Below are positions 7,680 to 18,302 of a stretch of 64,000 bases of DNA, one piece after another. A program made the position numbers and the translations under genes. The stretch is taken from positions 16,120-80,119 of the forward strand of contig NZ_JABANE010000033.1 in assembly GCF_012844305.1 (NCBI RefSeq). Reading direction: 5' to 3'. Source of the stretch: Flammeovirga aprica JL-4. Lineage in GTDB: Bacteria; Bacteroidota; Bacteroidia; Cytophagales; Flammeovirgaceae. The notes under the pieces were generated by a model that saw only the letters and a program-made list of their open reading frames with translations, had not been told where the DNA came from and ran no database searches. How positions within the stretch are numbered: position 1 is the first letter of the stretch; every line of letters starts with the position of its first letter.

Positions 7680-10600
7680 TTATTGCACTACAAATCGTTT
7701 TGTGACCAATGTGTCTTTGTACTCAATTGTCATAAAGTACATGCCCGTCGGTATTGAAACCGTTTCAATTTGTTTGTTTGTTGCATCCGTCACATTCTCA
7801 ACATGCATCATTACACCTTGAGCATTAAAAACGGAAACTTTATATCCTTCAGAGATCTGACCCGACTGTATAACAAGATTCAATTTGTCACCTCTTACCA
7901 CTGGATTAGGATAAACTGATACTGATTGGTTTTCTACATCATCAATGCTGGTAATATCATTTTGTTTGACGTAAACATAAATGAACATGCTTACAGTGTG
8001 TTCTCCATCATCAGCAGTCACTTCTACGATATAACTATTGTTTTGATTAGAATCTGTAGGATTACTCAATGATGGTGGATTGATAAATGAAAGTTGATCT
8101 CCTTCAAGCTTAAAATGATCCATATCAGATCCTCCAGTAATTGAATAAGTAACTTCAGAAATCAAATCCAAATCTGTTGTCTCTAATATCACAACAAACG
8201 TTTCTCCTTCAATAACATCAATTTCACTTTCGGTTGTAAATACAGGCGGATGTTCATTTGGATTGTCAATGACTATCACTTCAATAATTTGAGTGGTCAT
8301 GTGTACACCATCATTAGCTGTCACCTCCACAATATATACATTATCGCCATTGGCATCTGAAGGGTTTTCAAAATCTACCGGAGCTTTAAAAACTAGTCGA
8401 TCACCTGAAATTGCGAAAAAGGCAGCATCTTCACCTCCTGATATAGAGTAACTCACACTTCCTTCTCCATCGGCATCGGTAGTTACCAATTGTAAGACTT
8501 CAAGTACGCCTTCCATTACAGTTGCTGTGTTTGGAGATGTAAATACTGGAGGGTTTTCATTGAGAGATTCAACCAATATTTCAATTTTATCAATCAGCAT
8601 TCCTGAGAGAGTAATTGTATTCTCACCGTTCTTGAAACTTTGAGTGAAATGATATTGGGCAGGAACACCTTCATCACACATACCACTTCCGCGTGTCATT
8701 AATATTTCTTCCGCTTCACCACCATTAATAGAATGTGTAAGAGCTTGCATTGTAGAAGATAAATAGTATACCTTCACAAGGTATTCCCCTTCCTCTTCTG
8801 GTGTAAATGTGAAAGTAAGATCAGAAGCATTGACTGCTTTTGAATTGGAGCTTGAAGTACATTCGATTACTGTAGAATTATTTAAAGTAGCCTCTTCAGC
8901 TTCAAAAACTTGAGGGAACAATGTCTTCGTAGAACCCGCTCCATTATAAGCTCCAATATTTGATGTTCCTGTTAAATCCACAGGGTTTCCATAATAATCG
9001 TTGGTTGCTTTTGATGTGACATCAGCAAAAATACCTTGCCCCGCTAATGGGAATTCTGGTTCTTCAAACGAAGTTGCAGTTCCAAGTGCTGGGCTATTTG
9101 CCGTAAGTACATAACCTGATCCATTTTGTGTACCGGCATTCAAGAATAATGGATTGGACTCGATTATTGTTTGATCCAATGCAAGGAAATCAGGATGAAT
9201 TGTTCCCCCATAGAAAATATTTTTCTTGAAGTCTGATTGATCTATATTCTCCTCATATTCTACTATACCCATTTTAGCATCGGCTTCAAGATTGATGATG
9301 TTATTATAAAAATGGATATCTACTACTTCAATTTGCACACGACTATCTGACACTTCATTTTTCTGATCTGTGCCACTGTGAATGGTATTGTTGTAAATAT
9401 AAACACCTTCACTCTTCAGATCTTTTTGAGAATACTTATTGATAAAGAATAATTTATTTTTACCACCACGATCTGTATCAGCATCATTTACACTAATGTT
9501 GTAGCGCCAGATTACATTTCTATTATCTCCAAGAATTTCACAGAATCCACCTGCTGCATCTTCAGAATAATTGTACTGGAATAAAATATTATCGTTGCCA
9601 TAATCAACGTGCATACCACTCGAATCTCCATTACCTCTAGCATGCTTAGAAACGTTGTATTGAGCCACTACATCTTTACAACTGAAAACCCACATTCCAC
9701 TTCCTCTTTTGGCCATTCTATCATCGCTATCCGAACCATTAAACAACATCAGGTTGTGCTCATACATCACTCTTCTTGAGTTAGAAAAAATCGCACCTGA
9801 ACCGCCAATATCTGTAAACTCATTGTTTCTCACAATTACATCTGTTAGCCATTTTCTCATCCAAACCCCTACACGCTGAATGTTTGTGAAATAAGAGTTT
9901 TCGATAATAACATCAGAAACCAATGCTTCTTCAAAATAAATCCCCGATGTTCTTACAGCATTAAAATCAACTCCGTCAATACCCAATGAATAAACATTAT
10001 CTACATATAAATTTCTCATATGGATATGCTTTGATAATTCTGCTTCTTCAAAATCACCCTCAATTGTTTTATTTGAAGTATATAAAATTCCGAATGCCAT
10101 ATCATCAGGAGCACCTGCAAAAGCATCAAAACGTTCATTCTGAATTCTTAAGTTTTCAAACTCCAAATAAGACTGATCCACAATATCAATCGTACTTAAT
10201 GGATCTGGTACTCCGTCATTTCCTGTACTTGCCGTTAATAATGCTTTTTCACCATTGCCATAAGTAGTGTATAAAATAGCATTTCCTTCTTCACCAGAAT
10301 ATCTACATTTCAATTGTCCTACAAATCGATCTCCGTTTTTAAATAACACTTTATCTCCAGGAATCAAACGAATACCATTCAAGGCATTAATAGTTTGTAG
10401 AGGTGTCACTTCTGATAAACCATCATTTTTATCATCACCTTCTGAACTACTGATATAGATAGTTTGTCCTTCAGTAAGCACACTAATTTCACCTGAATCC
10501 TCACCATTCAAATACACACCTGATGATGGATTCTTGATCTTGATTTGACCACTTCCAGCATTTGCTAAGGCTGTAAATTCAACCTTACCTGTCTTTTGTC

Positions 10601-12683
10601 CTTTTGGAATGATGATAGAAGTTGATGATAAAGTATAATCGCTTTGAGCAAGTCCTGTCACTTCTAATTCCACTGATTCCTCTTCAAGAACTGGATGATC
10701 TACAGATACAATAATTTCAGAGACTTCACCTGATCTCAGTCTTAGCTTTTTCGTCACTAAAGCCACCTCATCAAGCTTTACTTCCACCAATTCAAAATTA
10801 TCTAATAATGGAGCAGATAGGCCTTCCACAGGTGAAAAGCTTACTTGATTTGTTCCAGCTGTTAATTCTACTGCAAAATCAGCCATCTCACTTGCTCCTT
10901 CATAACACCATCTTCCTTTAGGAAAGGATACTTCAGAAGCTGAACCATTTACCGTCAACTTAGCGGTAGACTCTAGAGCATTATAAAAATAGGTTCTTAA
11001 TCTATATTTACCTGCCTTCTCCACATCAATACTTAATGTCACACTATTTGCAGAATCATCAAATAATCTCACAAATTTACCTCCTGAAGCTGATTCACAG
11101 GCATCTCTAACTTCAGCAGTTGGGCCACTTAATGCACCCGTTTCAAATTCACCTACTAAAATAATTCCTGTATCTGCAGGATCATCTGCTAATACCGTAA
11201 TATCTTTTGAGCCCGTTACGCCTGAACCATCTTTTGCCATAGCTTGTATAGTGACCGAACCTTCTGTAAGGCCTACTAAATTTCCAGATTCACTTATCAC
11301 TGCACTACCTGTACCATTGATCACAGTCCATTCCACAGATTTATTCGTAGCCTCTAACGGTAATACAGAAGCGGTAAACTCCATTGCCTTTTGAATGCCT
11401 ATTTCCTCCCCACTAGATTCCACAACAATACTTTCCACTGCCGTTGAAGAGGAAACGATTGAAACCTCAAACTCTGCCGTTATTCCAGAAGCATCATTAG
11501 CGGTTGCTTTTACTACAACTGTTCCTAAAGCCGTCGCAGAAAGAAGTCCTTGCTGATCAATTGTAGCTGTTCCAGTTTGATTTACAACTGACCAAGTGAT
11601 GGCTGAATTTGTAGCTTCAGCTGGAAGTACAATAGCATTAAGTTGTAGATCATTCCCTACTTTAATTACATTCGAATTCGTTGCACTAGCAATTTGAATT
11701 TCTGTTACCAATTGGATAGCTTTCTCTATCGTTAAATCAAAAGTTCCTTCAACGCCTGACCCATCATTTGCTTTCGCTTTTACAGTCACTGTACCAAATT
11801 GTACTGCTGTAAGATTCCCTGATGCATCAATTGTCGCTTTTCCTGTCCCATTTACTACAGACCAAGTCACTGATTTATCATCAGCGTCTAATGGCAATAC
11901 TTCAGTAGAAAGCTGTAATTCTTCCCCTTCTTTGATCATTTGCACATCATTTGCAGAAGAAACTGTAATGCTTTCTACCAACCCTTTTGGAGCCGTTACA
12001 TCAAATAAATCAATCTGTGGCTCTGGTCCTTCTTTACCACTGTTTTTGAATATTATCGTATTGAATCCTTGCTTCAAAGCCACAACAACACTTTTCTTTG
12101 CTGAAGGTCCATCTGCACAAAGTCCCACATTTTCAAAATCTAAAGTAGTTGGATTTTCTAAGGCAATATCATTGATATATAAATTGATTTTCACTGGATT
12201 TTCAAGTGCTGAAAAATAGGTGATATTCAAATCATAATTACCGTCTGCTGGCACATACACATACTCATGCGTAGATTTAGAGGCGTTACTTTGGAAATAA
12301 GTCACCACGCCCAAACCTGATTTATTGACACAATCCGTCTGACCAACCACAGCACCCTCTAGCTTACCGAACTCTATTTCTGTTCTATAATATAATCCTT
12401 CCTCAGTATTGGCATCAATTGTAATTACTTTTTCACCAAACACCGCAGAACCATCATTGGTCACCGCTTTCACCTTTACAGTTCCTGCTTGATGTCCCAC
12501 TACTACACCACTTTTAGTAATGGTAGCTATACCTGTTTCATTTGTTACTTCCCAAGTGATGGATTTATCCGAAGCATTACTAGGTAAGACTTCCGCCTCC
12601 ATTTGTAAGTGATCGAAAGCTGTTATGGTAGAAACATCTCCTGCTCCTTTTAAAGTAACCGAACTTACAGGCACATTAGAATC
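7680..12683 (-). pseudogene. 3' part of giant beta-helix T9SS protein gene, split by prophage
   Basis: 1667 codons remain, with no proper start: only a TTG at 12701 made of phage sequence and no signal peptide. Domain order: Big_2-type Ig-like domain; carbohydrate-binding-like module with paired Cys; three more Big_2 domains; another CBM-like module; a Calx-beta-like domain (TLSSTSIIIPKGQKTGKVEF); a right-handed parallel beta-helix beginning IYISSSEGDDKNDGLS and rich in NN/N-x-I ladders; a further CBM-like module; two cadherin-like repeats (NENPPVFTS..., NEHPPVFTT...); and a C-terminal T9SS sorting domain (VSVYPNPVV...GMYFMTIEY). Beta-helix proteins with CBMs are usually polysaccharide lyases or hydrolases; no catalytic residues can be assigned. 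The missing 5' part is at 48926-49429. Confidence 0.88.
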
Positions 12684-12684
12684 G
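12680..12684. repeat. Target-site duplication, right junction
   Basis: AATCG on the plus strand (CGATT on the gene strand), identical to 48928-48932. Removing everything between the two copies plus one copy makes the disrupted gene read ...F-S-T-D-S-N-V-P-V-S-S... without a break. Confidence 0.88.
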
Positions 12685-12819
12685 TATAAACGGCAAATCA
12701 ATTTGTATACATAAATCTAATTGATTTGTACATTCAAATTAATTACAAAAAAATATTTTTTTATACAGAGTTTGGTAATATAACTATCACCTTCGATTCC
12801 TAGAAAGAGATAAGAGTAT
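12685..12819. other. Prophage right end, candidate transposase-binding region
   Basis: Gene-free. Contains an inverted pair AAATCAATT (12695-12703) and AATTGATTT around 12719-12727, and degenerate direct repeats ATTTGTATACAT / ATTTGTACATTC. Mu ends hold several transposase-binding sites of about 22 bp, and these repeats are the best candidates here. Function inferred from position. Confidence 0.45.
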
Positions 12820-12849
12820 AAAAAAGCCACCCCTTAAAAAAGGGGTGGC
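12820..12849 (-). terminator. Strong intrinsic terminator of the phage late operon
   Basis: GCCACCCCTT (12826-12835), loop of four, AAGGGGTGGC (12840-12849): a perfect 10-bp GC-rich stem. Read on the minus strand it is followed by TTTTTT. It ends the tail-fibre transcript just before the prophage end, shielding host sequence. Confidence 0.9.
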
Positions 12850-12874
12850 AATATCTAAACGAATCAATTATCTT

Positions 12875-12994
12875 TTATAAACACCAAGACAAAAACTCAA
12901 GAAAAGCGTGTTTTATTACTGTCTTAATTATCCAATCAATATTCTTTTTTTGCTTAAAAAAGTTGTTGAAAATTTCAACTATTTTCTTTCTCAT
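12875..12994 (-). CDS. Possible 39-aa phage protein of unknown function
   Basis: ATG at 12994 to TAA at 12875, ending 26 bp before the late-operon terminator and so within the transcript. The peptide starts MRKKIVEIFNNFF and is basic and aromatic, potentially an amphipathic helix. No family recognised; could be chance. The segment 12995-13204 between it and the tail-fibre gene holds nothing else I can see. Confidence 0.35.
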   Translation of the reverse strand: MRKKIVEIFNNFFKQKKNIDWIIKTVIKHAFLEFLSWCL

Positions 12995-13204
12995 AGATTT
13001 TTTGATTTAAATTTTAAAAAAAAGTCATCTATTCAATCAAAAATCTTTTTCAATCCGTAAAGGGATTAATCAAATAACTGGTAAAACTAAAGATTTCTCC
13101 ATCTAAATAATTGATTCAAATTTACCTAAATAAATAATAAAACCAATAAATGTTAAAGAATTAATTATAATATTACACATTTTCTTTACTATATATTTAG
13201 TAAA

Positions 13205-15985
13205 TTATAGAGTTATAACAGGTTCTTCATCTGTGAAATTTATGGTCCCTTTTTCTCTCCAAATTTTAGTTATTAATACCCCGTCAATTGTTGTATTTAG
13301 GGACCTACTTGTATATTTCCAAAACTCTCTGCCACTTGGATCGCGTCTAACGTAATGCAATACAGTCCAAGGTGAAAAGCCTAGATTTGCAGGGTCTACA
13401 TCATCATTAGGTGTAAAATACACCGCCCATTTTTTAGCTGTAACGGCGGAAAAATCTGTATTGTAAGGTTGATAACTATTTCTGTTTTGTCTACTCCCTA
13501 TCCAACCATCACTAGAATCCCAAATATACAATTGCTTAACTATTGCTGAATTGTTTTGAGATGCATCATTGATAATATTTTGAATGAAATTTTCAGTAGG
13601 GACTACACTGTAAGCACCACCCAATATCCCACTAAAATACGCAAATTGCATATTTGGTTGTTTTAAAAATTCTATACCATGTTCATAGCCTCTGCATAAA
13701 TTAATTCTTACCTGTTCAATCGTAGTTGGAAAAATAAAGTTGTAATCAATTTCCTTACCTGTCGCACCTCTCCAATAGTTAATAAAAGCTCTCTTTAATC
13801 CTGTGTTTACTAGTATACAGTCACCACCGTCACAACTAGCTAAGTTTAATCTTCCAAGAGAGTCGATTTCCGACGTTCTAGGGAAATACTCAAAAGAAGG
13901 TAGGCTTACATTCTGTTTGACCCTAAGATTGGCATCAATATATTGTAATTGTGGTTGATCTGCTGTTATTTCTAATTTACTAGAAAAAGTACCTCTTCCT
14001 ATAGTATAATTACTATGTGTGAGGTATTTCAGGTTATTGTAAGTTCTTGCTAGACTCATTTGTGGACCGCTTACCCACATTAAACTCATTTGTACCCTTT
14101 CGATGTTATTAGGAAGATTGTTTTGTAACAAATCAACGTTACTACCATTAGAGATCAATTGTGTAAATACATTATCCTTAAAATCTGGTAATACATAAGA
14201 TGCTGAACTAGGCGTGAACGTTAATCTTGTTTCAATAGAATTGAGTTGCAGTATCTTATTAGGTGATACTTTATTGGTAATACGTGCGTTCACATAAGAC
14301 TTTAAAGAATCACAAAACCTTTGCAGAATAGTAAAATCTTTAACAGGAATATTAGTTACACCTAATAATCTATATTCGTTAGTTCCAGCAATCACTCGAT
14401 CATAGTTAAGTTCTAATATTCTAACCTTTCCCACGCTCATGAAAGGTGCTCCGCCACCCGTTGACCAAATAGTATTCGTTGTATCTTCAATGAACTTAGG
14501 GTACGGATAACCTAATGATCTGTAATAAGTTGTTGTATTATGTGCGTAATCCTCGTCATTAATAAACTCAGCGTACGGCAATAATACTAAAATACCCGTA
14601 TCTTGATAAAGTTGAATGCAATTATTGAAATTATCATTGTTTAATTCCTCAAAGAAATCAAACTTTTGAATTTTCATACTTCCACTAATTACCGTTATCT
14701 CTTGCAAAATTTGAGAAGAGAGAACTTGATTAAAGTTCAATTCAACTGTAATCGATGATTCTTGTAAAATTTCTGAAGGTGAAAATTTGCTTATTGAACA
14801 CGAATTTAAATTAATTAAACTCGTGTTCAATACACTGCTATGATACAATTCCACAATATCCCCATTTTCCAACTGTATATCACCAACAACCCTACGTGAG
14901 TTCACAAACCACAACTCAGCCCCACTATTAGCAGTTACACGGTTAGAAAAATCAACATAAGTTCGTTCCCCAATTGTAGCCGACAGTAACTTATAATTCA
15001 CAATTTTAATAGTCCAACCCAAAACAGTCAAAGCATCAATTCTTCCTTGCATAGTAGGATTATCATCCAAATCCACAAGCACAATCCCAGCATTAAAAGT
15101 CCTGCCAGAAATTACAATATTAGGATCATTCACTCGCTCTATTTCCGCAAGCATTCTTTCAAAATCACTCGGCTCATAAAAAGCGTTTTCAACATCTAAA
15201 GTTACACCTGTTTGATTCACCCAATTACCTAATCTTATATCAGGGTTTAAAGCGTTTTTAAAGCAGATATAAACGAGGTTTAACCAATTGTTAGAGCTTA
15301 GATCAATCACACCATTTACACCAGCATCACAAGCTGAAATACTATTAATCTTATCTTTTCCTGATAGAGCAAATAAATAAGAAATACCTGCTCTATGATC
15401 CCATACAAAGTTAGTTCCTGTAGCTACTAATTTTGATGAATTAGTATTTCTAATTTCAAGGTCAGCTTTGGGCGTTGTTGCTTCTGCTATATTGGAGAAT
15501 TCAACAGCTCCAGCGAATCCTTTTACACGCACTTTGTACTCGTAAGTTGTGCCGTGATCAAGGTTGTCATTTCGCCAAGTTGTTTCTCCAATTTCACTTT
15601 CATAAACTAGAAGAAAATCCAATGCTCCTTTCTTTCTTCTCCAAATTTCAAAGGCATATAATCCTTGACTGTTATCGTACCAATTTAATGTTATTGACCC
15701 AATTTCACTAGGTGTAGGAATAGCAGAAAGACCACTAGGAGGAGAAGGAATTTCTATATCTCCAGTGTTCACTCTGATATTTCTTGAACTTAAATAATTC
15801 ACCACTTCAGCACGTTCTTGATTTTCTGTATCAAGTATAACTTCTGTTCCAGCTGGCACTAATCCGTTAGGATTAATATGTGGGTTACGATCTAAGAAGA
15901 AGGGTAATCCTTCAATACTCCCTTCTACAGTGAGAACAAGGTCTAAAATATTTTGACCTTCTGAAGTTGTGAACTTTCTTTTCAT
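13205..15985 (-). CDS. Large tail-fibre/baseplate protein with LysM-like N-terminus and FN3 domain
   Basis: 926 aa, last large gene before the prophage right end, the usual place for receptor-binding fibres. Residues about 1-55 (FTTSEGQNILDLVLTVEGS...NPNGLVPAGTEVIL) resemble the LysM-like tail protein X, which in other phages is a separate small protein capping the baseplate hub. A Pro-rich linker leads to a fibronectin type III domain (about 77-170, ending YEYKVRVKGFAGAVEFSNIAEA). The remaining 750 residues are beta-rich with repeated N-, S- and L-rich ladders, unlike known enzymes. Likely binds the host surface. It lies 19 bp after the collar-domain gene. Confidence 0.65.
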   Translation of the reverse strand: MKRKFTTSEGQNILDLVLTVEGSIEGLPFFLDRNPHINPNGLVPAGTEVILDTENQERAEVVNYLSSRNIRVNTGDIEIPSPPSGLSAIPTPSEIGSITLNWYDNSQGLYAFEIWRRKKGALDFLLVYESEIGETTWRNDNLDHGTTYEYKVRVKGFAGAVEFSNIAEATTPKADLEIRNTNSSKLVATGTNFVWDHRAGISYLFALSGKDKINSISACDAGVNGVIDLSSNNWLNLVYICFKNALNPDIRLGNWVNQTGVTLDVENAFYEPSDFERMLAEIERVNDPNIVISGRTFNAGIVLVDLDDNPTMQGRIDALTVLGWTIKIVNYKLLSATIGERTYVDFSNRVTANSGAELWFVNSRRVVGDIQLENGDIVELYHSSVLNTSLINLNSCSISKFSPSEILQESSITVELNFNQVLSSQILQEITVISGSMKIQKFDFFEELNNDNFNNCIQLYQDTGILVLLPYAEFINDEDYAHNTTTYYRSLGYPYPKFIEDTTNTIWSTGGGAPFMSVGKVRILELNYDRVIAGTNEYRLLGVTNIPVKDFTILQRFCDSLKSYVNARITNKVSPNKILQLNSIETRLTFTPSSASYVLPDFKDNVFTQLISNGSNVDLLQNNLPNNIERVQMSLMWVSGPQMSLARTYNNLKYLTHSNYTIGRGTFSSKLEITADQPQLQYIDANLRVKQNVSLPSFEYFPRTSEIDSLGRLNLASCDGGDCILVNTGLKRAFINYWRGATGKEIDYNFIFPTTIEQVRINLCRGYEHGIEFLKQPNMQFAYFSGILGGAYSVVPTENFIQNIINDASQNNSAIVKQLYIWDSSDGWIGSRQNRNSYQPYNTDFSAVTAKKWAVYFTPNDDVDPANLGFSPWTVLHYVRRDPSGREFWKYTSRSLNTTIDGVLITKIWREKGTINFTDEEPVITL

Positions 15986-16004
15986 TTTTACAGAGTTGTT
16001 TAGG

Positions 16005-16991
16005 TTAAAGCTTCATTAAGTACAACATAATTCTCGCAGGTGGTCTGATATCAATATCATCACCTGATCCAGTGGGGTCAATAGAAATACCTGTTGAACT
16101 TTTATTTGTTGAATTGTATGATGTGTTGCTGACCGAAAAATCACCAGAGCTACCGCCTGCTACTTGAATACTTCCAAAGGTTGAAAAAAGGTCACCTGAA
16201 CCTCCTACAGTATGAGTATGTTCAGGGTCTGTTACTCCATGACTATGTGAAGGTAACTGCCCTTCTACAAGGTTAATTTTCGAATTGCCTGTTATCTCAT
16301 TAAGGTGCTCAACAGAATCTAACTCTGAATCGTTTGCATTAGGATTCCCTTGTGCAGGATTTCCATCTGTAGCCCCAACTATCATCATTCCTCTCAAGTC
16401 TGGAGTGCCGTTCCTTCCATTACAAATAGCATAACCAATCAAATCGTCTACTCCTAAACCTGTAGCACTGAATTTAGCTTGCCAATTTTGGTTATAATAA
16501 GGCACAATCATCCCTGAAACTAACCCTTGAAGGTCTGCAATTACCTCAGAATTTCTTTTCACGGGATGTTTAATGATAGCATTATAATCAAAAAGTCCTG
16601 TTCCTGAAGCTCCAAATTCAAGCTTCAATTTTTCCTCTGTACAAATATCAAACGTACCTACTTTGTTATAACCTTCCAACAGATCATGAGGTTCATGAGC
16701 AAGTTTTGTATTGTCAAGATTAAACACTGGAATCTGAGTACCTGTCGCTGTTCCAGAAAAAGGCTCAACTTTATAGAAAGTGTTTTGATAAAGTAACCAA
16801 CCTTCAGTACACTCAAAGGTTTTATTATTATTTGTGATAGTAAATTCTACTCCAGAAATACGAACTGGAGAAGTATTTTCAGTTAATACAGACGCAAGTG
16901 CTTCGGTAATATCTTTTGTTACATTATATAGATGCTCGAAGTCTTTTGTATTGATGACAACCCCTTTTGAGGGAGTATTAAAATTTTTCAT
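16005..16991 (-). CDS. Phage tail collar-domain fibre protein
   Basis: 328 aa. The N-terminal half looks like a baseplate-attachment domain (FNTPSKGVVINTKDFEHLYNV...). From about residue 165 it has a phage tail collar signature: IGYAICNGRNGTPDLRGMMIVG, then LPSHSHGVTDPEHTHTVGG (His-rich, metal-binding in collar domains) and the terminal IDIRPPARIMLYLMKL, the usual RPpN.aL.yIiK-type ending. Predicted short tail fibre or host-recognition protein, placed between the tail protein at 16994 and the large fibre. Confidence 0.82.
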   Translation of the reverse strand: MKNFNTPSKGVVINTKDFEHLYNVTKDITEALASVLTENTSPVRISGVEFTITNNNKTFECTEGWLLYQNTFYKVEPFSGTATGTQIPVFNLDNTKLAHEPHDLLEGYNKVGTFDICTEEKLKLEFGASGTGLFDYNAIIKHPVKRNSEVIADLQGLVSGMIVPYYNQNWQAKFSATGLGVDDLIGYAICNGRNGTPDLRGMMIVGATDGNPAQGNPNANDSELDSVEHLNEITGNSKINLVEGQLPSHSHGVTDPEHTHTVGGSGDLFSTFGSIQVAGGSSGDFSVSNTSYNSTNKSSTGISIDPTGSGDDIDIRPPARIMLYLMKL

Positions 16992-16993
16992 TT

Positions 16994-17479
16994 CTATATG
17001 TATTTGATTTCGTAGATGATTCCGATATGGAGATATTTTTTTAAGAAAACATGAATTGAATTTTCTTGGCTTTGCAGTGAAATTGGCACCTCTACAATTA
17101 ATTGTGTTCGTTGTAGATTAACCTCATCTTCAGGTGTTCTTACTACTGTTGTTGCACTTTCAGGAGTACCCACAAAAGGTATTGTTGCTGAAAACTCTGG
17201 AGGAAACACTAAGAACTCTACATTCTCTACAATCTGAGTAATCAGATTAATTGAAGGGTGATTAAAACGTTCTCTAATCAACGTTTCGACGGCTAGCTTA
17301 GAACGTCCCCAAATGATTTGATCTTTGGCATAATTTGCGAAAGCTCTCTTTTCTTCATTGACTTTTTTTGAGTGAAAACAAAGTAATTTTACCCAAGCAG
17401 TATGAAAATTATCCCTTAAGAAAGATGGAATACATCTATAAGAAAGTATATCTGTATCGAGTAATGAAAACTTAGACAT
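16994..17479 (-). CDS. Phage tail protein, probably gpI-like by position
   Basis: 161 aa. No confident motif. It overlaps the baseplate J-like gene by 8 bp and precedes the fibres, the position of tail protein I (gpI) in P2 and Mu relatives. The N-terminus (FSLLDTDILSYRCIPSFLRD) is helical, and a beta-rich C-terminal half follows (TQLIVEVPISLQSQ). Function is by synteny only. Confidence 0.45.
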   Translation of the reverse strand: MSKFSLLDTDILSYRCIPSFLRDNFHTAWVKLLCFHSKKVNEEKRAFANYAKDQIIWGRSKLAVETLIRERFNHPSINLITQIVENVEFLVFPPEFSATIPFVGTPESATTVVRTPEDEVNLQRTQLIVEVPISLQSQENSIHVFLKKYLHIGIIYEIKYI

Positions 17480-18302
17480 CGGCTATTGAGGTTATTTGAT
17501 ATGTTTCTAATTCCATCCAACCACTGGAAGGATAATAACGAGCTTCCACGTCTTCGAAAACGGTTCCTATGTCTGGGCGAGCCTTTAAAACAGTAATGTA
17601 AAAATCACTTACCCCTTCTGTTTGCTTGACGAAATCTACCAAATCTGAAACCTGAAGTGTTCCATCAAAAGGTAAGTTTTTGATATAATCGGCTACTGCT
17701 CCTTGTACTTCAGTCTCTACTTGCAGGCGGTCGTGTTCAGGTTCATAATATAAATCTGCATGCAAGATTAATTTATCGGAGTCTAAATTGACAACTCCCA
17801 TTTGTGCCCCTGGTTCTTGAATTTCTCTTAGATAGGCTTCTACTCCAGAGGCTTCCGATTCTGAAAGTTTTCCATTATTACCACGGACTTTCACAAGAGC
17901 AAAACCACGCCCAGAGACTGCTACAGATTTTACAATCTGTTTTGAAAGGTCTACAACTTCATAAAAAGGTTGCTTAGTCTCTGTATGAAGCAAAATGGGA
18001 TCACCGTGTTGATATTCTAGTATTCGTTCTGCATACCAATCTGCTGTATGTACTTTTGAAGAAGCAATTAGAGCTTCGACCTCATTTTTATGAACATCCA
18101 AAAGCACTGAGATAATATGACTTACAAACGAAGTAATATACAGCCACAAATTCCACATCGCTACTTTGGAAGTGCTCGTCACGTCACCCAAGTCTTTCAA
18201 CGCATCAGCAAGTTCCTTTTCATCCAAAAGAGTGTCCAGTTCTTGGATTCGTAACTTTTCATTAACTAATTCTTGGTATAGCTCTGCTCTTGATTTTGCC
18301 AT
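17472..18302 (-). CDS. Baseplate J-like protein
   Basis: 276 aa. The arrangement fits baseplate wedge J: a helical N-terminus (SRAELYQELVNEKLRIQ), WNLWLYITSFVSHIISVLLDVHKNEVEALI, a GFALVKVRGNNGKLSESEASGVEAYLREIQEPG segment, and the repeated domain VQGAVADYIKNLPFDGTLQVSDLVDFVKQTEGVSDFYI, which matches the conserved late part of gpJ. Shorter than P2/Mu gpJ, as is usual in Bacteroidota Mu-like phages. Its start codon overlaps the methylase stop. Confidence 0.72.
   Translation of the reverse strand: MAKSRAELYQELVNEKLRIQELDTLLDEKELADALKDLGDVTSTSKVAMWNLWLYITSFVSHIISVLLDVHKNEVEALIASSKVHTADWYAERILEYQHGDPILLHTETKQPFYEVVDLSKQIVKSVAVSGRGFALVKVRGNNGKLSESEASGVEAYLREIQEPGAQMGVVNLDSDKLILHADLYYEPEHDRLQVETEVQGAVADYIKNLPFDGTLQVSDLVDFVKQTEGVSDFYITVLKARPDIGTVFEDVEARYYPSSGWMELETYQITSIADV

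Noticed and set aside
12684..12701. TTG start for the 7680-12683 frame
   Set aside because: These codons are prophage bases; the gene's real 5' end lies at 49429 beyond the phage.
12701..12735. Degraded signal peptide for the giant protein in another frame (MYKSIRFMYT...)
   Set aside because: First taken as a frameshifted leader, but the sequence belongs to the phage end and the true signal peptide is found at 49429.
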